Below are positions 39,519-48,958 of a DNA stretch of 64,000 nt, piece after piece. The notes beneath the pieces are model-generated. The model was not told where the DNA came from. It made no database searches and saw nothing but the letters and a program-made list of their open reading frames with translations. The translations under genes were made by a program, and so were the position numbers. Every line of letters begins with the position of its first letter. Position 1 is the first letter of the stretch. Origin of the DNA: Leptospira inadai serovar Lyme str. 10 (GTDB lineage: Bacteria > Spirochaetota > Leptospiria > Leptospirales > Leptospiraceae); contig NZ_AHMM02000006.1 of NCBI RefSeq assembly GCF_000243675.2, forward strand, positions 310,001 through 374,000. The letters are read 5' to 3'.

Positions 39519-40130
39519 ATGCTGACTCTGGCGCTTCCGAAAGGGCGACTCGCAGAGGAGAGTATCGAGCTTATGATTTCTAAGGGTTGGCTGGAAGGCC
39601 GCCCCGATCCGGATTCCAAAGAACTGATTTACAAGGATGCAAAGGGGAAGGTGAGAATTCTTCTCGTTCGCTCCCAAGATGTGGCGACGTACGTGGAACA
39701 AAACTCGGCGGATGCCGGTATTGTAGGTTGGGACGTGTTGAAAGAGGGTGGATACGACCTTCTTTTACCCTTGGATCTCGGTATCGGAAAATGCAGATTA
39801 TCCGTGGCCGCTCCTCAAGGTTGGAATCTCAGCTCGGGCGGGCGTAAGGTTCGTGTGGCGACAAAGTATCCGAATATCGCCAGGGATTTTTTCCTATCAA
39901 AAGGGATCAGTTGCGAAGTTATTAAACTGTATGGAAGCATAGAACTTGCTCCTTTAGTCGGCTTATCGGATTGCATTGTCGATCTGGTATCCACCGGGAG
40001 TACATTACGTGCGAATAATTTGAAAGAAATCGAGACAATTCTAGAATCCACGGCAAGACTGGTATTTAACCGCTCTTCCTTGTATTCCAAGCGGCAGGAA
40101 GCCGGCGAATTTCTGGATTCCTTTGTATAG
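39519..40130 (+). CDS. hisG: ATP phosphoribosyltransferase, short form
   Basis: A 203-residue enzyme of the first histidine step. Signatures: [18 protein letters not shown] at the start, [24 protein letters not shown], and the PRPP loop [14 protein letters not shown]. The length marks the short HisG form, which lacks the regulatory C-terminal domain and needs HisZ for activity. No hisZ or other his gene is in the window. It starts 1 bp after the TPR-like gene. Confidence 0.94.
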   Translation: MLTLALPKGRLAEESIELMISKGWLEGRPDPDSKELIYKDAKGKVRILLVRSQDVATYVEQNSADAGIVGWDVLKEGGYDLLLPLDLGIGKCRLSVAAPQGWNLSSGGRKVRVATKYPNIARDFFLSKGISCEVIKLYGSIELAPLVGLSDCIVDLVSTGSTLRANNLKEIETILESTARLVFNRSSLYSKRQEAGEFLDSFV

Positions 40131-40205
40131 TTTGAAAAACGGTTGTATAAACGCCGTCAAAAAAAATCATAGTCGTAAAACGACCTTATCTAATAGAGAA
40201 GAACA

Positions 40206-40406
40206 ATGGCAGTTCCTAAGAGACGAAAATCTAAATCCAAAGTAAGGATGAAACGGGCCCATCATGCGATCGGCAAGCCGAACCTGGTCCCCTGTCCGAA
40301 CTGCAATTCTTTCCGCCCACCGCATAGAATTTGTCCCGTTTGCGGTTTCTACAAAGACCGCGTAGTTCTGGAGCCTAAAGTTAGGAAGCCTAACGAAGAG
40401 ACCTAA
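40206..40406 (+). CDS. rpmF: 50S ribosomal protein L32
   Basis: A 66-residue basic protein starting [20 protein letters not shown], the L32 signature. A four-cysteine zinc ribbon is intact (CPNC and CPVC). It lies upstream of plsX, a common arrangement that links ribosome and lipid synthesis. About 75 bp separate it from hisG. Confidence 0.96.
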   Translation: MAVPKRRKSKSKVRMKRAHHAIGKPNLVPCPNCNSFRPPHRICPVCGFYKDRVVLEPKVRKPNEET

Positions 40407-40550
40407 TTTTCCTATGGCGCCTTTTAAAACCGGCGACCGGATAGGAGCCAATCTCCATATAGTTTCTGTTCCCGCATTCCGTGGGAAGTTTTCCAACCGA
40501 CCGTTCTCAATCCTTGAGAGCGGTCTGCCAACCGGCCTTTAAGGTTTCCT

Positions 40551-41555
40551 ATGTGGGTCGCCGTCGATGCGATGAGCGGCGATTACGGTCCGGATCGGAT
40601 CGTGGAAGGTGCCGTAGTCGCGGTTAACGAAGACAAGTGTAACGTAGTTCTCGTAGGAAAAGAAGAAGAGATCAGTGAAATTCTTTTGAAGTACGAGTAT
40701 GATACGGAACGGATTCGTATCATACATGCCGGTGAAATTATCGAAATGCAGGATTCTCCTTCCATAGCAGTCAGGGCGATGCAGGACTCTTCTGTCGTCC
40801 AAGCCGCGCAATTGGTCGCGGATAAAAGCTGCGTCGGTATGTTTTCTCCGGGAAATACCGGAGCGACGATGGCTTCGGCTCTTCTTTATTTGGGACGAAT
40901 TCCCGGAGTTCTGCGCCCACCGATTGCAGCCCCGATTCCAAGAGAGAAAGGACCTCCCACATTACTCGTAGACGCGGGCGCCAACGTCGATTGTAAGCCG
41001 GAATACTTGGCGCAGTTTGCAGTCATGGGCGAAATCTATTCTCGTCTTATCTTCAATATTCCTAGACCGAAAGTAGGTCTGCTTTCCAACGGAGAAGAGG
41101 ACAAGAAAGGAAATTCAGTCACACAGAAGGCGTTTGAGTTATTACGAAAACTGCCGATCGAATTTGTAGGGAATGTAGAAGGCCGAGATCTTTATGGGGG
41201 CGGTAGAGAAGTGGACGTAGTCGTTTGCGACGGCTTTGTAGGCAATATCGTCTTGAAAGCAACGGAAGGATTATCCAAATCGATCTTCAATGTCCTGCGC
41301 GAGAGCATCGCGCAATCCAGTTTGGCTCAGACCGGGGCGCTCCTCTTAAAACCCACTTTTACGGCGATTAAGAAAAGATTGGATTACGCGGAATACGGGG
41401 GAGCCTTATTATTAGGCGTCGACGGAACCTGTCTGATCGGTCATGGCTCGTCCAATGCGCAGGCGGTTAGAAGCGCGATTCGAGTCGTAGTAGAATGCGC
41501 AAAACGAGACGTAAATCATAGAATCACCCAAGACATTAAAAAATACAATATTTGA
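40551..41555 (+). CDS. plsX: Phosphate acyltransferase PlsX
   Basis: A 334-residue peripheral membrane enzyme that makes acyl-phosphate from acyl-ACP for phospholipid synthesis. Signatures: [42 protein letters not shown], and [22 protein letters not shown]. It follows rpmF by 144 bp. Unlike in many bacteria, fabH and fabD do not follow; a terminator lies directly after it. Confidence 0.96.
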   Translation: MWVAVDAMSGDYGPDRIVEGAVVAVNEDKCNVVLVGKEEEISEILLKYEYDTERIRIIHAGEIIEMQDSPSIAVRAMQDSSVVQAAQLVADKSCVGMFSPGNTGATMASALLYLGRIPGVLRPPIAAPIPREKGPPTLLVDAGANVDCKPEYLAQFAVMGEIYSRLIFNIPRPKVGLLSNGEEDKKGNSVTQKAFELLRKLPIEFVGNVEGRDLYGGGREVDVVVCDGFVGNIVLKATEGLSKSIFNVLRESIAQSSLAQTGALLLKPTFTAIKKRLDYAEYGGALLLGVDGTCLIGHGSSNAQAVRSAIRVVVECAKRDVNHRITQDIKKYNI

Positions 41556-41570
41556 TTCTCCTCTTAGAAG

Positions 41571-41590
41571 ACGGGACTTTTCCCGTTTTT
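41571..41590 (+). terminator. Rho-independent terminator after plsX
   Basis: ACGGGA, loop CTTT, TCCCGT, then a run of Ts. It lies 15 bp after the plsX stop. Confidence 0.75.
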
Positions 41591-41638
41591 CCGTTCCTTC
41601 TTTATGATATTTGAATGATGCTTCTCTGCAAAACACCC

Positions 41639-41666
41639 TTGACCCCTCGGAAGCCGAAAATACGCT
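41639..41666 (+). promoter_or_regulatory. Candidate promoter of fabG
   Basis: TTGACC (41639-41644) and TACGCT (41661-41666) with a 16-bp spacer, 31 bp before the fabG start and after the plsX terminator. The -35 is good and the -10 is weak. Confidence 0.4.
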
Positions 41667-41696
41667 AACCGCAGAATCTGGTGAGGAAAGAAACCA

Positions 41697-42461
41697 ATGA
41701 TTGATCTGAAAGGCAAAAACGCCATTATTACCGGGTCTGCCCGTGGAATTGGGAAAGCAACCGCTCTTAAACTGGCTCAAGCCGGTGCAAATGTTGTAAT
41801 TGCAGATTTAAACGAAGAAGCGAGCAAGGCTACTGCGGCCGAAATCGCAAAAGCTACTGGCGTAAAAGCGATCGGAATTTCCGTCAATGTTGCCAATGTC
41901 GAATCCGCACACGCGGGTGTTCAAGCGACTGTGGACGCATTCGGTTCCGTGGATATTCTCGTAAATAACGCGGGAATTACCAAAGATACCTTGCTTCTTA
42001 GAATGAAGCAAGAGCAATGGGATGCCGTGATTGCCGTTAACCTTACGGGAACTTTCAACTGCACACAGGCCGCAATTAAGTTCATGGCAAAGAACCCGAA
42101 CGGGGGATCGATTATCAATCTCTCCTCGATCGCCGGAGTGAACGGCAATATCGGCCAAACCAATTATTCCGCCTCGAAAGCGGGGGTAATCGGATTTACT
42201 AAAGCCGTAGCATTGGAAATGGCCTCCCGTAAAATTCGCTGTAATGCGATCGCTCCGGGCTTCATTCATACGGAAATGACCGACGCGATTCCTGAAAAGC
42301 TCCGCCTGGCGATGATTGCTGCCATCCCTTTGAAACGTGCGGGACAACCGGAAGATATCGCGAATACGATCGCTTTTCTTGCATCGGATATTTCTTCCTT
42401 TATCACCGGACAGGTGATCGAAGTAAATGGCGGGGGATTTCTACCGGGAGCGCAAGCGTAA
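41697..42461 (+). CDS. fabG: 3-oxoacyl-ACP reductase FabG
   Basis: A 254-residue short-chain dehydrogenase that reduces 3-oxoacyl-ACP in fatty acid elongation. The cofactor motif is GSARGIGKATALKLA, with NNAG in ILVNNAGIT. The catalytic Tyr and Lys are in YSASKAGVIGFTKA, and the C-terminus (SSFITGQVIEVNGGGFLPG) is typical of FabG. It is flanked by its own promoter and terminator, so it is probably transcribed alone, near acpP. Confidence 0.93.
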   Translation: MIDLKGKNAIITGSARGIGKATALKLAQAGANVVIADLNEEASKATAAEIAKATGVKAIGISVNVANVESAHAGVQATVDAFGSVDILVNNAGITKDTLLLRMKQEQWDAVIAVNLTGTFNCTQAAIKFMAKNPNGGSIINLSSIAGVNGNIGQTNYSASKAGVIGFTKAVALEMASRKIRCNAIAPGFIHTEMTDAIPEKLRLAMIAAIPLKRAGQPEDIANTIAFLASDISSFITGQVIEVNGGGFLPGAQA

Positions 42462-42500
42462 GAAAAACGAAGCGTTTTCGACTACGAAATCGTACCCGAA

Positions 42501-42531
42501 AGCCCGGTTTTTTCCGGGCTTTTTCGTTTTT
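42501..42531 (+). terminator. Strong rho-independent terminator after fabG
   Basis: AGCCCGG (42501-42507), loop of six Ts, CCGGGCT (42514-42520), then TTTTCGTTTTT. Confidence 0.9.
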
Positions 42532-42917
42532 ATACAGAATACACGGCGAACGCCGTTAGAATGTCTCTATCTATGTGCGAGTTTCTCCTAGCGTTCGTTC
42601 GAAAGAAGAGTTTCATTGCGAATTTTGAATGAAATCAAGTTCGTATTTTCGATTTTAGTTTGGTTTTCCAAGTTAGAATTCCGGAATAAAATAAGTTTCT
42701 CATTTTATTGAAAGAAACTTTGAGTCAATGTGACTTTTCACTTACGAAATTTTTTCCTCGGATTTTTCTTTTCCAACGGGTTTTTTTCGGAATCTAATCC
42801 GTTAACGCTTGCCAAAACTTTCCAGATAAAAATGTTTAAAAATCGGTGGATGAATTAATCCCCAGTTCTAAACCTAACTAAAACTTACATACCACTTCGG
42901 TGGTACGGAGGAAACAA
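42532..42917 (+). promoter_or_regulatory. Non-coding region upstream of acpP
   Basis: No gene is seen in these 386 bp. They hold an inverted repeat AAGTTTCT (42693-42700) with AGAAACTT (42713-42720), directly followed by AGTCA-ATG-TGACT (42723-42735). A possible promoter has TTGCCA (42809-42814) and TGTTTA (42833-42838) with an 18-bp spacer. A clear ribosome site GGAGG lies at 42907-42911. The repeats could be operators for acpP or an RNA hairpin. Confidence 0.35.
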
Positions 42918-43151
42918 ATGGCAGATTTCGAAAAGATAAAGTCCATCATCGTTGAGCAACTCGGAGTCGACGAATCCGAAGTCACTCCCGAAGCGCACTT
43001 CATCGATGACCTTGGAGCAGACTCCCTTGATACCGTTGAGCTAGTAATGGCTCTTGAAGAGGAGTTCGGTGTTGAAATTTCCGACGAGGATGCTGAAAAG
43101 ATCCAAACCGTCGGAGACGTTATCAAATTCATCGACGCTCTTAAGTCCTAA
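42918..43151 (+). CDS. acpP: Acyl carrier protein
   Basis: A 77-residue acidic carrier of growing acyl chains. The ATG at 42918 ([20 protein letters not shown]) follows GGAGGAAACAA. The phosphopantetheine serine is in [21 protein letters not shown]. Length and charge are typical. It is followed by a terminator and then rnc; the acpP-rnc order is common. Confidence 0.97.
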   Translation: MADFEKIKSIIVEQLGVDESEVTPEAHFIDDLGADSLDTVELVMALEEEFGVEISDEDAEKIQTVGDVIKFIDALKS

Positions 43152-43162
43152 TTTGACTAGAT

Positions 43163-43207
43163 TTCCGGGTTCTTACGGGAACTCGGAATTCTCTTTTTTT
43201 CTTTCTT
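43163..43207 (+). terminator. Terminator after acpP
   Basis: TTCCGGGTTC (43163-43172) pairs with GAACTCGGAA (43179-43188) through a 10-bp stem with one wobble, followed by TTCTCTTTTTTTCTTTC. Confidence 0.8.
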
Positions 43208-43220
43208 TTATCAAACTCCT

Positions 43221-43958
43221 TTGATAAAAAAAAATCCACCTTCTAAAACGAAACTTAACAAGCTCGAAAGGCTGAAAGGCCTGACAATATTATGCGATTC
43301 CTTGGGAATCCGTTTTAAGAAAACGGAACTGCTAGAACTCGCATTCGTACATAGTTCCTATCAAAACGAAAGTTCGGAATATGAAGAAGATAATGAGCGC
43401 CTCGAATTTCTGGGCGATTCCGTATTGGGATTAGTAGTCGCTCGCTTTCTGTACGGAAAGCATCCGAATGCGACCGAAGGAGAACTCTCCAGGCTTAAAT
43501 CCAAATTAGTTTCCACCGCCGTTCTAAACATAGTCAGCAATCATTTAAAATTATCCGATTACGTCTTATTAGGAAAAGGAGAAGGGCAGGGCTCCAGTCA
43601 AAAGAAATTAAGCGCGAACCTCTTCGAGTCCCTTATCGGAGCGATTTATCTGGATCAGGGACTCGAGATTGCGGAAAAAATAATTCTGAATCATTTAATA
43701 GCATTTGCGGAAAATCCCGAAAAGATGGAATCTGTAAAGGACTTCAAGACCCTTCTCCAGGAAACGTGCCAAAGGAAGTTTAAACTACTGCCTACCTACA
43801 GATTGATTCAAGAATCCGGACCGGATCACGCTAAGACGTTTCTCGTTAGTGTCAGAATTCGGGACAGATACGAGGCAGAGGGAACCGGGCGAAATAAGAA
43901 GTTTGCGGAACAAGATGCAGCTCGTAAAATGCTGAAGGTCCTCGGAATAAAGGACTGA
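43221..43958 (+). CDS. rnc: Ribonuclease III
   Basis: A 245-residue double-strand-specific endonuclease. It starts at TTG (MIKKNPPSKTK). The nuclease signature ERLEFLGDSVLGLVVARFLY carries the catalytic acidic residues, and LFESLIGAIYLDQGL is the second acidic motif. The C-terminal dsRNA-binding domain ends in GRNKKFAEQDAARKMLKVLG. It processes rRNA and structured leaders. Confidence 0.95.
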   Translation: MIKKNPPSKTKLNKLERLKGLTILCDSLGIRFKKTELLELAFVHSSYQNESSEYEEDNERLEFLGDSVLGLVVARFLYGKHPNATEGELSRLKSKLVSTAVLNIVSNHLKLSDYVLLGKGEGQGSSQKKLSANLFESLIGAIYLDQGLEIAEKIILNHLIAFAENPEKMESVKDFKTLLQETCQRKFKLLPTYRLIQESGPDHAKTFLVSVRIRDRYEAEGTGRNKKFAEQDAARKMLKVLGIKD

Positions 43959-43971
43959 TACAGAAATTCGG

Positions 43972-44433
43972 ATGGAATTCTTCTTTAAGAAAAAAGGCTT
44001 ACGAGTACGGGTCGCTGCGTTGATCCGGAATAGACAGGGAGAGATCCTACTTTTACAGCAGAAGAAAAAGGATTCGTACTATTGGTTATTGCCCGGAGGC
44101 GGAATCGAATTCGGGGAGAGTGCGGAAGAAGCGTTGATAAGAGAACTGAAGGAAGAGCTTTCGCTAGACGTCACTTCGGCTACTTTTCTATTTCTGAACG
44201 AATCCATAGATCCGAAAGGAAATCGTCACCTAATACAATTGGTCTTTTTAACGAAGGTGAAAAAATTGGATCCGGAAATGAATCTAAAGGAAAAGGCGAT
44301 TACCGGATTCGGATATTTTCCCGTAGCAGCCATTAAGGAAATGGATATTCGACCCGACATTAAATCCTATCTTTCGTCGGCAAAGTTTAAACCGGCACCG
44401 CATCTTAAAAGTCAATGGGTGTACGATAAATGA
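43972..44433 (+). CDS. NUDIX hydrolase
   Basis: A 153-residue protein with a complete NUDIX box (GGGIEFGESAEEALIRELKEEL, about residues 42-63) preceded by YYWLLPGG. The family hydrolyses nucleoside diphosphates linked to other groups; the substrate here is not evident. It lies 13 bp after rnc and overlaps aroB by 4 bp, so it is in the same transcript. Confidence 0.9.
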   Translation: MEFFFKKKGLRVRVAALIRNRQGEILLLQQKKKDSYYWLLPGGGIEFGESAEEALIRELKEELSLDVTSATFLFLNESIDPKGNRHLIQLVFLTKVKKLDPEMNLKEKAITGFGYFPVAAIKEMDIRPDIKSYLSSAKFKPAPHLKSQWVYDK

Positions 44434-45521
44434 ATCCGATCCGGGAAATTAGAATTAAGACTTCCTCGAAGGAATATCCGATTATTTTGAATCGGGATTT
44501 CAAAGGTTTAGCCGGATCGATTTTGAATATTAAAGGAATCTCTTCCGTTTTCATAATAACGGAACGAAAGCTTGCCGGTCTCTTTTCCAAATTTTACAAT
44601 CAAGAGTTGCAGACTATCCATTTGCCCGTGCATGAGATCTACATTAGAGGCGGAGAAAAGAATAAGCATATCGGGCGAACCGCGGAGGTTTATAATCAAT
44701 TAATCCGTTCGGGAGCGGATCGTAAAAGTTTGATACTCGCTGTCGGCGGTGGAGTCGTCGGGGACTTTGCGGGATTTATCGCATCCACATTCTTACGAGG
44801 TGTCCGATTCGCCCAGGTTCCTACTAGTTTATTGGCCTGTGTGGATTCCTCCGTCGGCGGAAAGGTCGCCGTTAACGCCGACCTTGGTAAGAATATGATC
44901 GGTTCGTTTTATCAACCCGAATTCGTATTCGCTCCATTCTCGGCTTTATCCACCCTTCCTAGAAAGGAATGGAGATGCGGTATGGCGGAAATCGTAAAGC
45001 ATTCCCTCTTAGAGGGTGGCGAGTATTTAGAAAAGGTTAAAAATCACGGGTCGGAAATATACGATCACGAATCTCCGGTTCTTCATGACTTCATCGCTGA
45101 CTCAGTACGGTTTAAAGCCAAGGTAGTCGGACAGGACGAGAGGGAAACAGGATTGCGTAAAACGTTAAATTTAGGTCATACGACGGCTCACGCGATCGAA
45201 TCTCTAACTAAGTACAGAAAGTACTCGCACGGGGAAGCCGTTTCCATCGGTCTACTCACCGCTATGATCCTATCGACCGAAAAGGAAGGTCTAGATATTT
45301 CTTTTATCGATTTCGTTAAGAGTATTTTGCAAAAATATGATTTGCCGTACCGGGATCAAAGTAAATCCAAACTGGTCGCGCTTCATACGCTGCATGATAA
45401 AAAGAACGTAGGCAATTCGGTCCGGTTCGTTTTGTTGAAATCTCCTGGCGAGCCGGTTTGGGATATACCTATCGCTCTCGGGGAAATTGCCGAAGCTTTT
45501 CGCAAGCAAAAGAAGTTATAA
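44430..45521 (+). CDS. aroB: 3-dehydroquinate synthase
   Basis: A 363-residue NAD-dependent enzyme of the second shikimate step. Signatures: the glycine loop VGGGVVGDFAGFIASTFLRG, PTSLLACVDSSVGGKVAVN, and the metal-binding histidines in LNLGHTTAHAIES and YSHGEAVSIG. It is separate from the pheA-tyrA-aroA group, and its ATG overlaps the NUDIX stop. Confidence 0.95.
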   Translation: MNPIREIRIKTSSKEYPIILNRDFKGLAGSILNIKGISSVFIITERKLAGLFSKFYNQELQTIHLPVHEIYIRGGEKNKHIGRTAEVYNQLIRSGADRKSLILAVGGGVVGDFAGFIASTFLRGVRFAQVPTSLLACVDSSVGGKVAVNADLGKNMIGSFYQPEFVFAPFSALSTLPRKEWRCGMAEIVKHSLLEGGEYLEKVKNHGSEIYDHESPVLHDFIADSVRFKAKVVGQDERETGLRKTLNLGHTTAHAIESLTKYRKYSHGEAVSIGLLTAMILSTEKEGLDISFIDFVKSILQKYDLPYRDQSKSKLVALHTLHDKKNVGNSVRFVLLKSPGEPVWDIPIALGEIAEAFRKQKKL

Positions 45522-45595
45522 AAAGGCATTCCCGCTCGGACTAGATTAACCTTGATCGAAAGATCCTATATCGGTTAAATTGTCACTCTTGGATT

Positions 45596-46465
45596 ATGGA
45601 AGAAATTTTAGAGTTAATTAATCCGTTCCATTTGTTGAAATTAAAGGACCGCTCCATTTCTCAGGAGTTCGTCTTGGTTGTTTATTTCATTCTTTCTCTT
45701 ATCGTAATATATAAGAGTTTTGTCCTATTATTCGACCGGATAAAGCCGCCCACGGACGCCTCCGCACAATATAACCGGAGAAGATTGACACGGATATCTT
45801 TCGTAGTAGTAGGCGCGATTTCCCTCCTTCCCATCATTTTTTCCGGGTTATCCTATCTTCCTACGGTGATGGGACTCGCGGGAGCGGGTATCGTCATCTC
45901 CTTAAAAGATATTACTTTGAATTATGTGGGTTGGTTTCTGATTCACGGAAGTAACGGGTTCGAAGTCGGGGATCGAATCGAATTGGACGGAATAAAGGGA
46001 GATGTGGTCAATATAGGTCTCAATCGGTTTACTTTAATGGAACTCAGTCCGGATCCGAAGTCCGAGCAATCGACGAACCGACTTGTCCATATTCCGAACC
46101 ATTCGGTGATTTTGCATAAGGTTTACGTAGTTAAAGAAAAAATGGGATTCGTTTGGGACGAGTTCAAGGTAAAAATCCCTCACGGCGCGAATTGGCAAAA
46201 TGCGGAAACGATTTTAAACTCTATCATTAAAAACGAATCCATCATCGATCGACATCAGATCGATTATACGGCTCGAGAACTCTCTAAGAACTACCTGGTC
46301 CGTTTGGGGATCACTACTCCGATCGTTTATATCTGCGCCGAAGAAGGCGGGGTCTTATTTTCTCTCCGCTATCTGACTCATATTAAGGAAAAGCGAAACC
46401 AAAGGGCCAATATCTCCAGGGAAATACTTAAAGAATTCGGAAACGCGCAGATCCCTTTCGTATAA
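45596..46465 (+). CDS. MscS-family mechanosensitive channel
   Basis: A 289-residue membrane protein with about three membrane helices: around residues 25-48, 62-82 and the pore helix GLAGAGIVISLKDITLNYVG. The beta domain begins GFEVGDRIELDGIKGDVVNIGL, the MscS signature. It probably relieves osmotic pressure. It is a minimal-length homologue without the large N-terminal domains of MscK. It is convergent with pyk across 56 bp. Confidence 0.9.
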   Translation: MEEILELINPFHLLKLKDRSISQEFVLVVYFILSLIVIYKSFVLLFDRIKPPTDASAQYNRRRLTRISFVVVGAISLLPIIFSGLSYLPTVMGLAGAGIVISLKDITLNYVGWFLIHGSNGFEVGDRIELDGIKGDVVNIGLNRFTLMELSPDPKSEQSTNRLVHIPNHSVILHKVYVVKEKMGFVWDEFKVKIPHGANWQNAETILNSIIKNESIIDRHQIDYTARELSKNYLVRLGITTPIVYICAEEGGVLFSLRYLTHIKEKRNQRANISREILKEFGNAQIPFV

Positions 46466-46521
46466 GAGATTTCCCTTTTTTAAAGTCGGATAAAAAATTT
46501 CTCCGGGAAATCGGATTCATT

Positions 46522-47946
46522 TTATCGTATTTTATAAATTTGTAAAAAATCAACCGACTTCGCCTGTCCTCCGGGAGCTCCCGAAAGGATCACGACGATA
46601 TCTCCCTGCCCGAGCATTCCGTCTTCGGCCAATTTCGTTTCCATGTGACGGATCATATCCTGAAACGTGTCCATGAAAGGCATGACGTAAGGTTGCACAC
46701 CCCTGTACAACTTCATTTTTCGAGCGGTGGCGAGATATGGAGTGAAGGAAAGAATAGGAACCTTCGGTCTCATCTCGGAAGTGATTAACGCCGAATAACC
46801 GCTCCTGGTAAAATTAACGATCGCTTTTGCGCGGATGTCATGGGCGATTTCTCTAGCTGCGGAGCCCAAGGCGGCTCTTTCGACTTCCAACTCGGATTTT
46901 TTTAGATTCCAGTGGATCTCGTAAATTCGATCGATATTCTCCGCTTCTCTTAATATTTTTGCCATCATCTCGGCGGATTCAACCGGATATTTTCCGCTCG
47001 CGGATTCGCCGGATAGCATAACGGCATCCGTACCGTCCATGACCGCGTTTGCAACGTCGCTCGCTTCCGCTCTGGTGGGTCTCGGATTCTCCACCATCGA
47101 TTCCAACATTTGGGTCGCGGTTATGACCGGTTTTCCGGCGCGATTGGCTTTAAAGATTAATTCTTTCTGTAGAACGGGAACTCTTTCGGTTTCCACTTCT
47201 ACTCCGAGATCGCCTCGGGCGATCATGATTCCGTCGGCAGCGTCGATAATTTCGTCGATATTTCGAATCGCTTCCGGTCGTTCTATTTTTGCGATAAGCC
47301 CGGTTAGGGTCCCTCTCATCATTTCACGAGCCATCTCTAGGTCGCTAGCGCGACGAACGAAGCTCAATGCGACGTAATCCACTCCGAGGCTAAGAGCGAA
47401 TTTCAAATCGGATAGATCTTTTTCGGAGAGTGCAGGAGCCGAGATGGGAGTTCCCGGCAAATTGATTCCTTTGTTGCTTTTTAAGACGCCTCCGATTAAA
47501 ACCTTTAAAACGGCTTCGGAGTCGGTTTTCGAATCCACTTCCAAAACCAATTTCCCGTCGTCGACCAGAAGTTTGTCGCCTACTCTTAGGTCTTCGATTA
47601 AAGTGGGAAAGGTTGTGCCGATAGCTTCCGCGTCTCCTAAGTAATCCGGATCTGCGAGTAAGCGAATCGTTTTACCTTTTTCCAATTCGACCTGGGGTGC
47701 GCGCAGTTTTCCGGTTCGAATTTTGGGTCCTTGCAGATCCGCCATGATTCCGAGTGGAACTCCCGATTCGGATTCGCATTTTCGAAGTTTTTCGAAGATT
47801 TTTTTGTGATCTTCATGTGTGCTATGGGAAAAGTTCATTCTCGCGATGTCCATTCCCGCCCGCAATAGAGAAGTGATGATAGACTCTTCGGAGGAGGAAG
47901 GACCGATGGTGCATACGATTTTTGTTTTCTTTTCCGGGCTAAACAT
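46522..47946 (-). CDS. pyk: Pyruvate kinase
   Basis: A 474-residue glycolytic enzyme. Signatures: KTKIVCTIGPSSSEESIIT, MDIARMNFSHSTHED, the active-site lysine region LIAKIERPEAIRNIDEII, IMIARGDLGVEV, and KPVITATQMLESMVENPRPTRAE. Length is normal. Its start is only 17 bp from the divergent histone-deacetylase-like gene, with a strong GGAGG ribosome site in that gap. Confidence 0.97.
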   Translation of the reverse strand: MFSPEKKTKIVCTIGPSSSEESIITSLLRAGMDIARMNFSHSTHEDHKKIFEKLRKCESESGVPLGIMADLQGPKIRTGKLRAPQVELEKGKTIRLLADPDYLGDAEAIGTTFPTLIEDLRVGDKLLVDDGKLVLEVDSKTDSEAVLKVLIGGVLKSNKGINLPGTPISAPALSEKDLSDLKFALSLGVDYVALSFVRRASDLEMAREMMRGTLTGLIAKIERPEAIRNIDEIIDAADGIMIARGDLGVEVETERVPVLQKELIFKANRAGKPVITATQMLESMVENPRPTRAEASDVANAVMDGTDAVMLSGESASGKYPVESAEMMAKILREAENIDRIYEIHWNLKKSELEVERAALGSAAREIAHDIRAKAIVNFTRSGYSALITSEMRPKVPILSFTPYLATARKMKLYRGVQPYVMPFMDTFQDMIRHMETKLAEDGMLGQGDIVVILSGAPGGQAKSVDFLQIYKIR

Positions 47947-47963
47947 GAACAGGAACCTCCGAG

Positions 47964-48956
47964 ATGTTGGACGTATATAAGACCGCGATTTCCTTCTTTA
48001 CGGGGCGAAACGGAAGGGTAAGCTTGGGAAAAAAAAGGCTATCGCCCTTGCGACAAAAGTTAGAACGGATCGCTCTCATTTACCATCCGGAATATAATAT
48101 GGACTTGGGCGCCCATGTATTCCCTGCCCGTAAGTACGGAATGATATACAACCTAGTCAAGGAAGATCCGAAACTTTCCGGTTTAGTCGCTTTACAACCG
48201 GCCCCCGTGGGAGTCGAGGAACTCAGTTTGGTTCACACTCCGGAATTTCTTTCCGACTTTATGAATCTTCGTTATACCGATCGAACCATGTATTCGGAGT
48301 TGCCTTTGAACAAGGAAATCGTTCGCAGTTTTTGCTTGGGTGTGGGAGGAACGATTCTTGCGACGGAGACTACCGAAAATTACAAATATGTGTATCATAT
48401 CGGCGGAGGATTTCATCACAGCATGCCCGATCGAGCCGAGGGATTTTGTTATCTGAACGACGCAGCAGTCGCAACTAAATTATATCTTCAGAAATATCCG
48501 GATAAGAAGGTTCTGTATATAGATCTGGACTTGCATCAAGGAAACGGGAATGCTAAGGTTTTTAAGGACGATCCTGCGGTTTGGACATTTTCGATGCATC
48601 AGGAACAACTGTATCCGAAGAAGGAGCGTTCAAGCCTTGATATTCCTTTGGAAAACGGAACGGGCGACAAAACCTATTTAAAGGCCTTGGTAGAGGGACT
48701 AGATAAGGTTCGCGCTAATTTTATGCCGGACTTAATTTATTATTTTGCAGGAGCGGACCCGTTCGAAGACGATTCGCTCGGTGATTTAAAATTAACTTTC
48801 GAAGGTCTTAAAAAGCGGGATAAGATCGTAAAGGAATTTGCCGATTCTCTAGATGTTCCGGTAGTCGTTCTTCCTGCGGGAGGCTACGCGAGAAATTTTC
48901 ATGATACCGTCAGGATTCATTTTAATACCATTCGGGTATTCGCCTCTCTGATTTAA
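47964..48956 (+). CDS. Histone deacetylase superfamily hydrolase
   Basis: A 330-residue zinc hydrolase of the HDAC/AcuC/acetylpolyamine amidohydrolase group. The His pair is His151-His152 (GGGFHHSMPD). Predicted zinc ligands are Asp189 and His191 (DLDLHQGNG) and Asp265 (AGADPFEDD); PAGGYARN holds the conserved tyrosine. The first 35 residues precede the fold, and the start is uncertain. Bacterial members deacetylate small molecules or proteins such as acetyl-CoA synthetase; the substrate here is unknown. It ends 2 bp before the next gene. Confidence 0.9.
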   Translation: MLDVYKTAISFFTGRNGRVSLGKKRLSPLRQKLERIALIYHPEYNMDLGAHVFPARKYGMIYNLVKEDPKLSGLVALQPAPVGVEELSLVHTPEFLSDFMNLRYTDRTMYSELPLNKEIVRSFCLGVGGTILATETTENYKYVYHIGGGFHHSMPDRAEGFCYLNDAAVATKLYLQKYPDKKVLYIDLDLHQGNGNAKVFKDDPAVWTFSMHQEQLYPKKERSSLDIPLENGTGDKTYLKALVEGLDKVRANFMPDLIYYFAGADPFEDDSLGDLKLTFEGLKKRDKIVKEFADSLDVPVVVLPAGGYARNFHDTVRIHFNTIRVFASLI

Positions 48957-48958
48957 TA

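Noticed and set aside
46466..46521. GATTTCCC...GGGAAATC inverted repeat between mscS and pyk
   Set aside because: The arms are short and far apart with no clean T-run, so a bidirectional terminator is possible but not supported enough to list.
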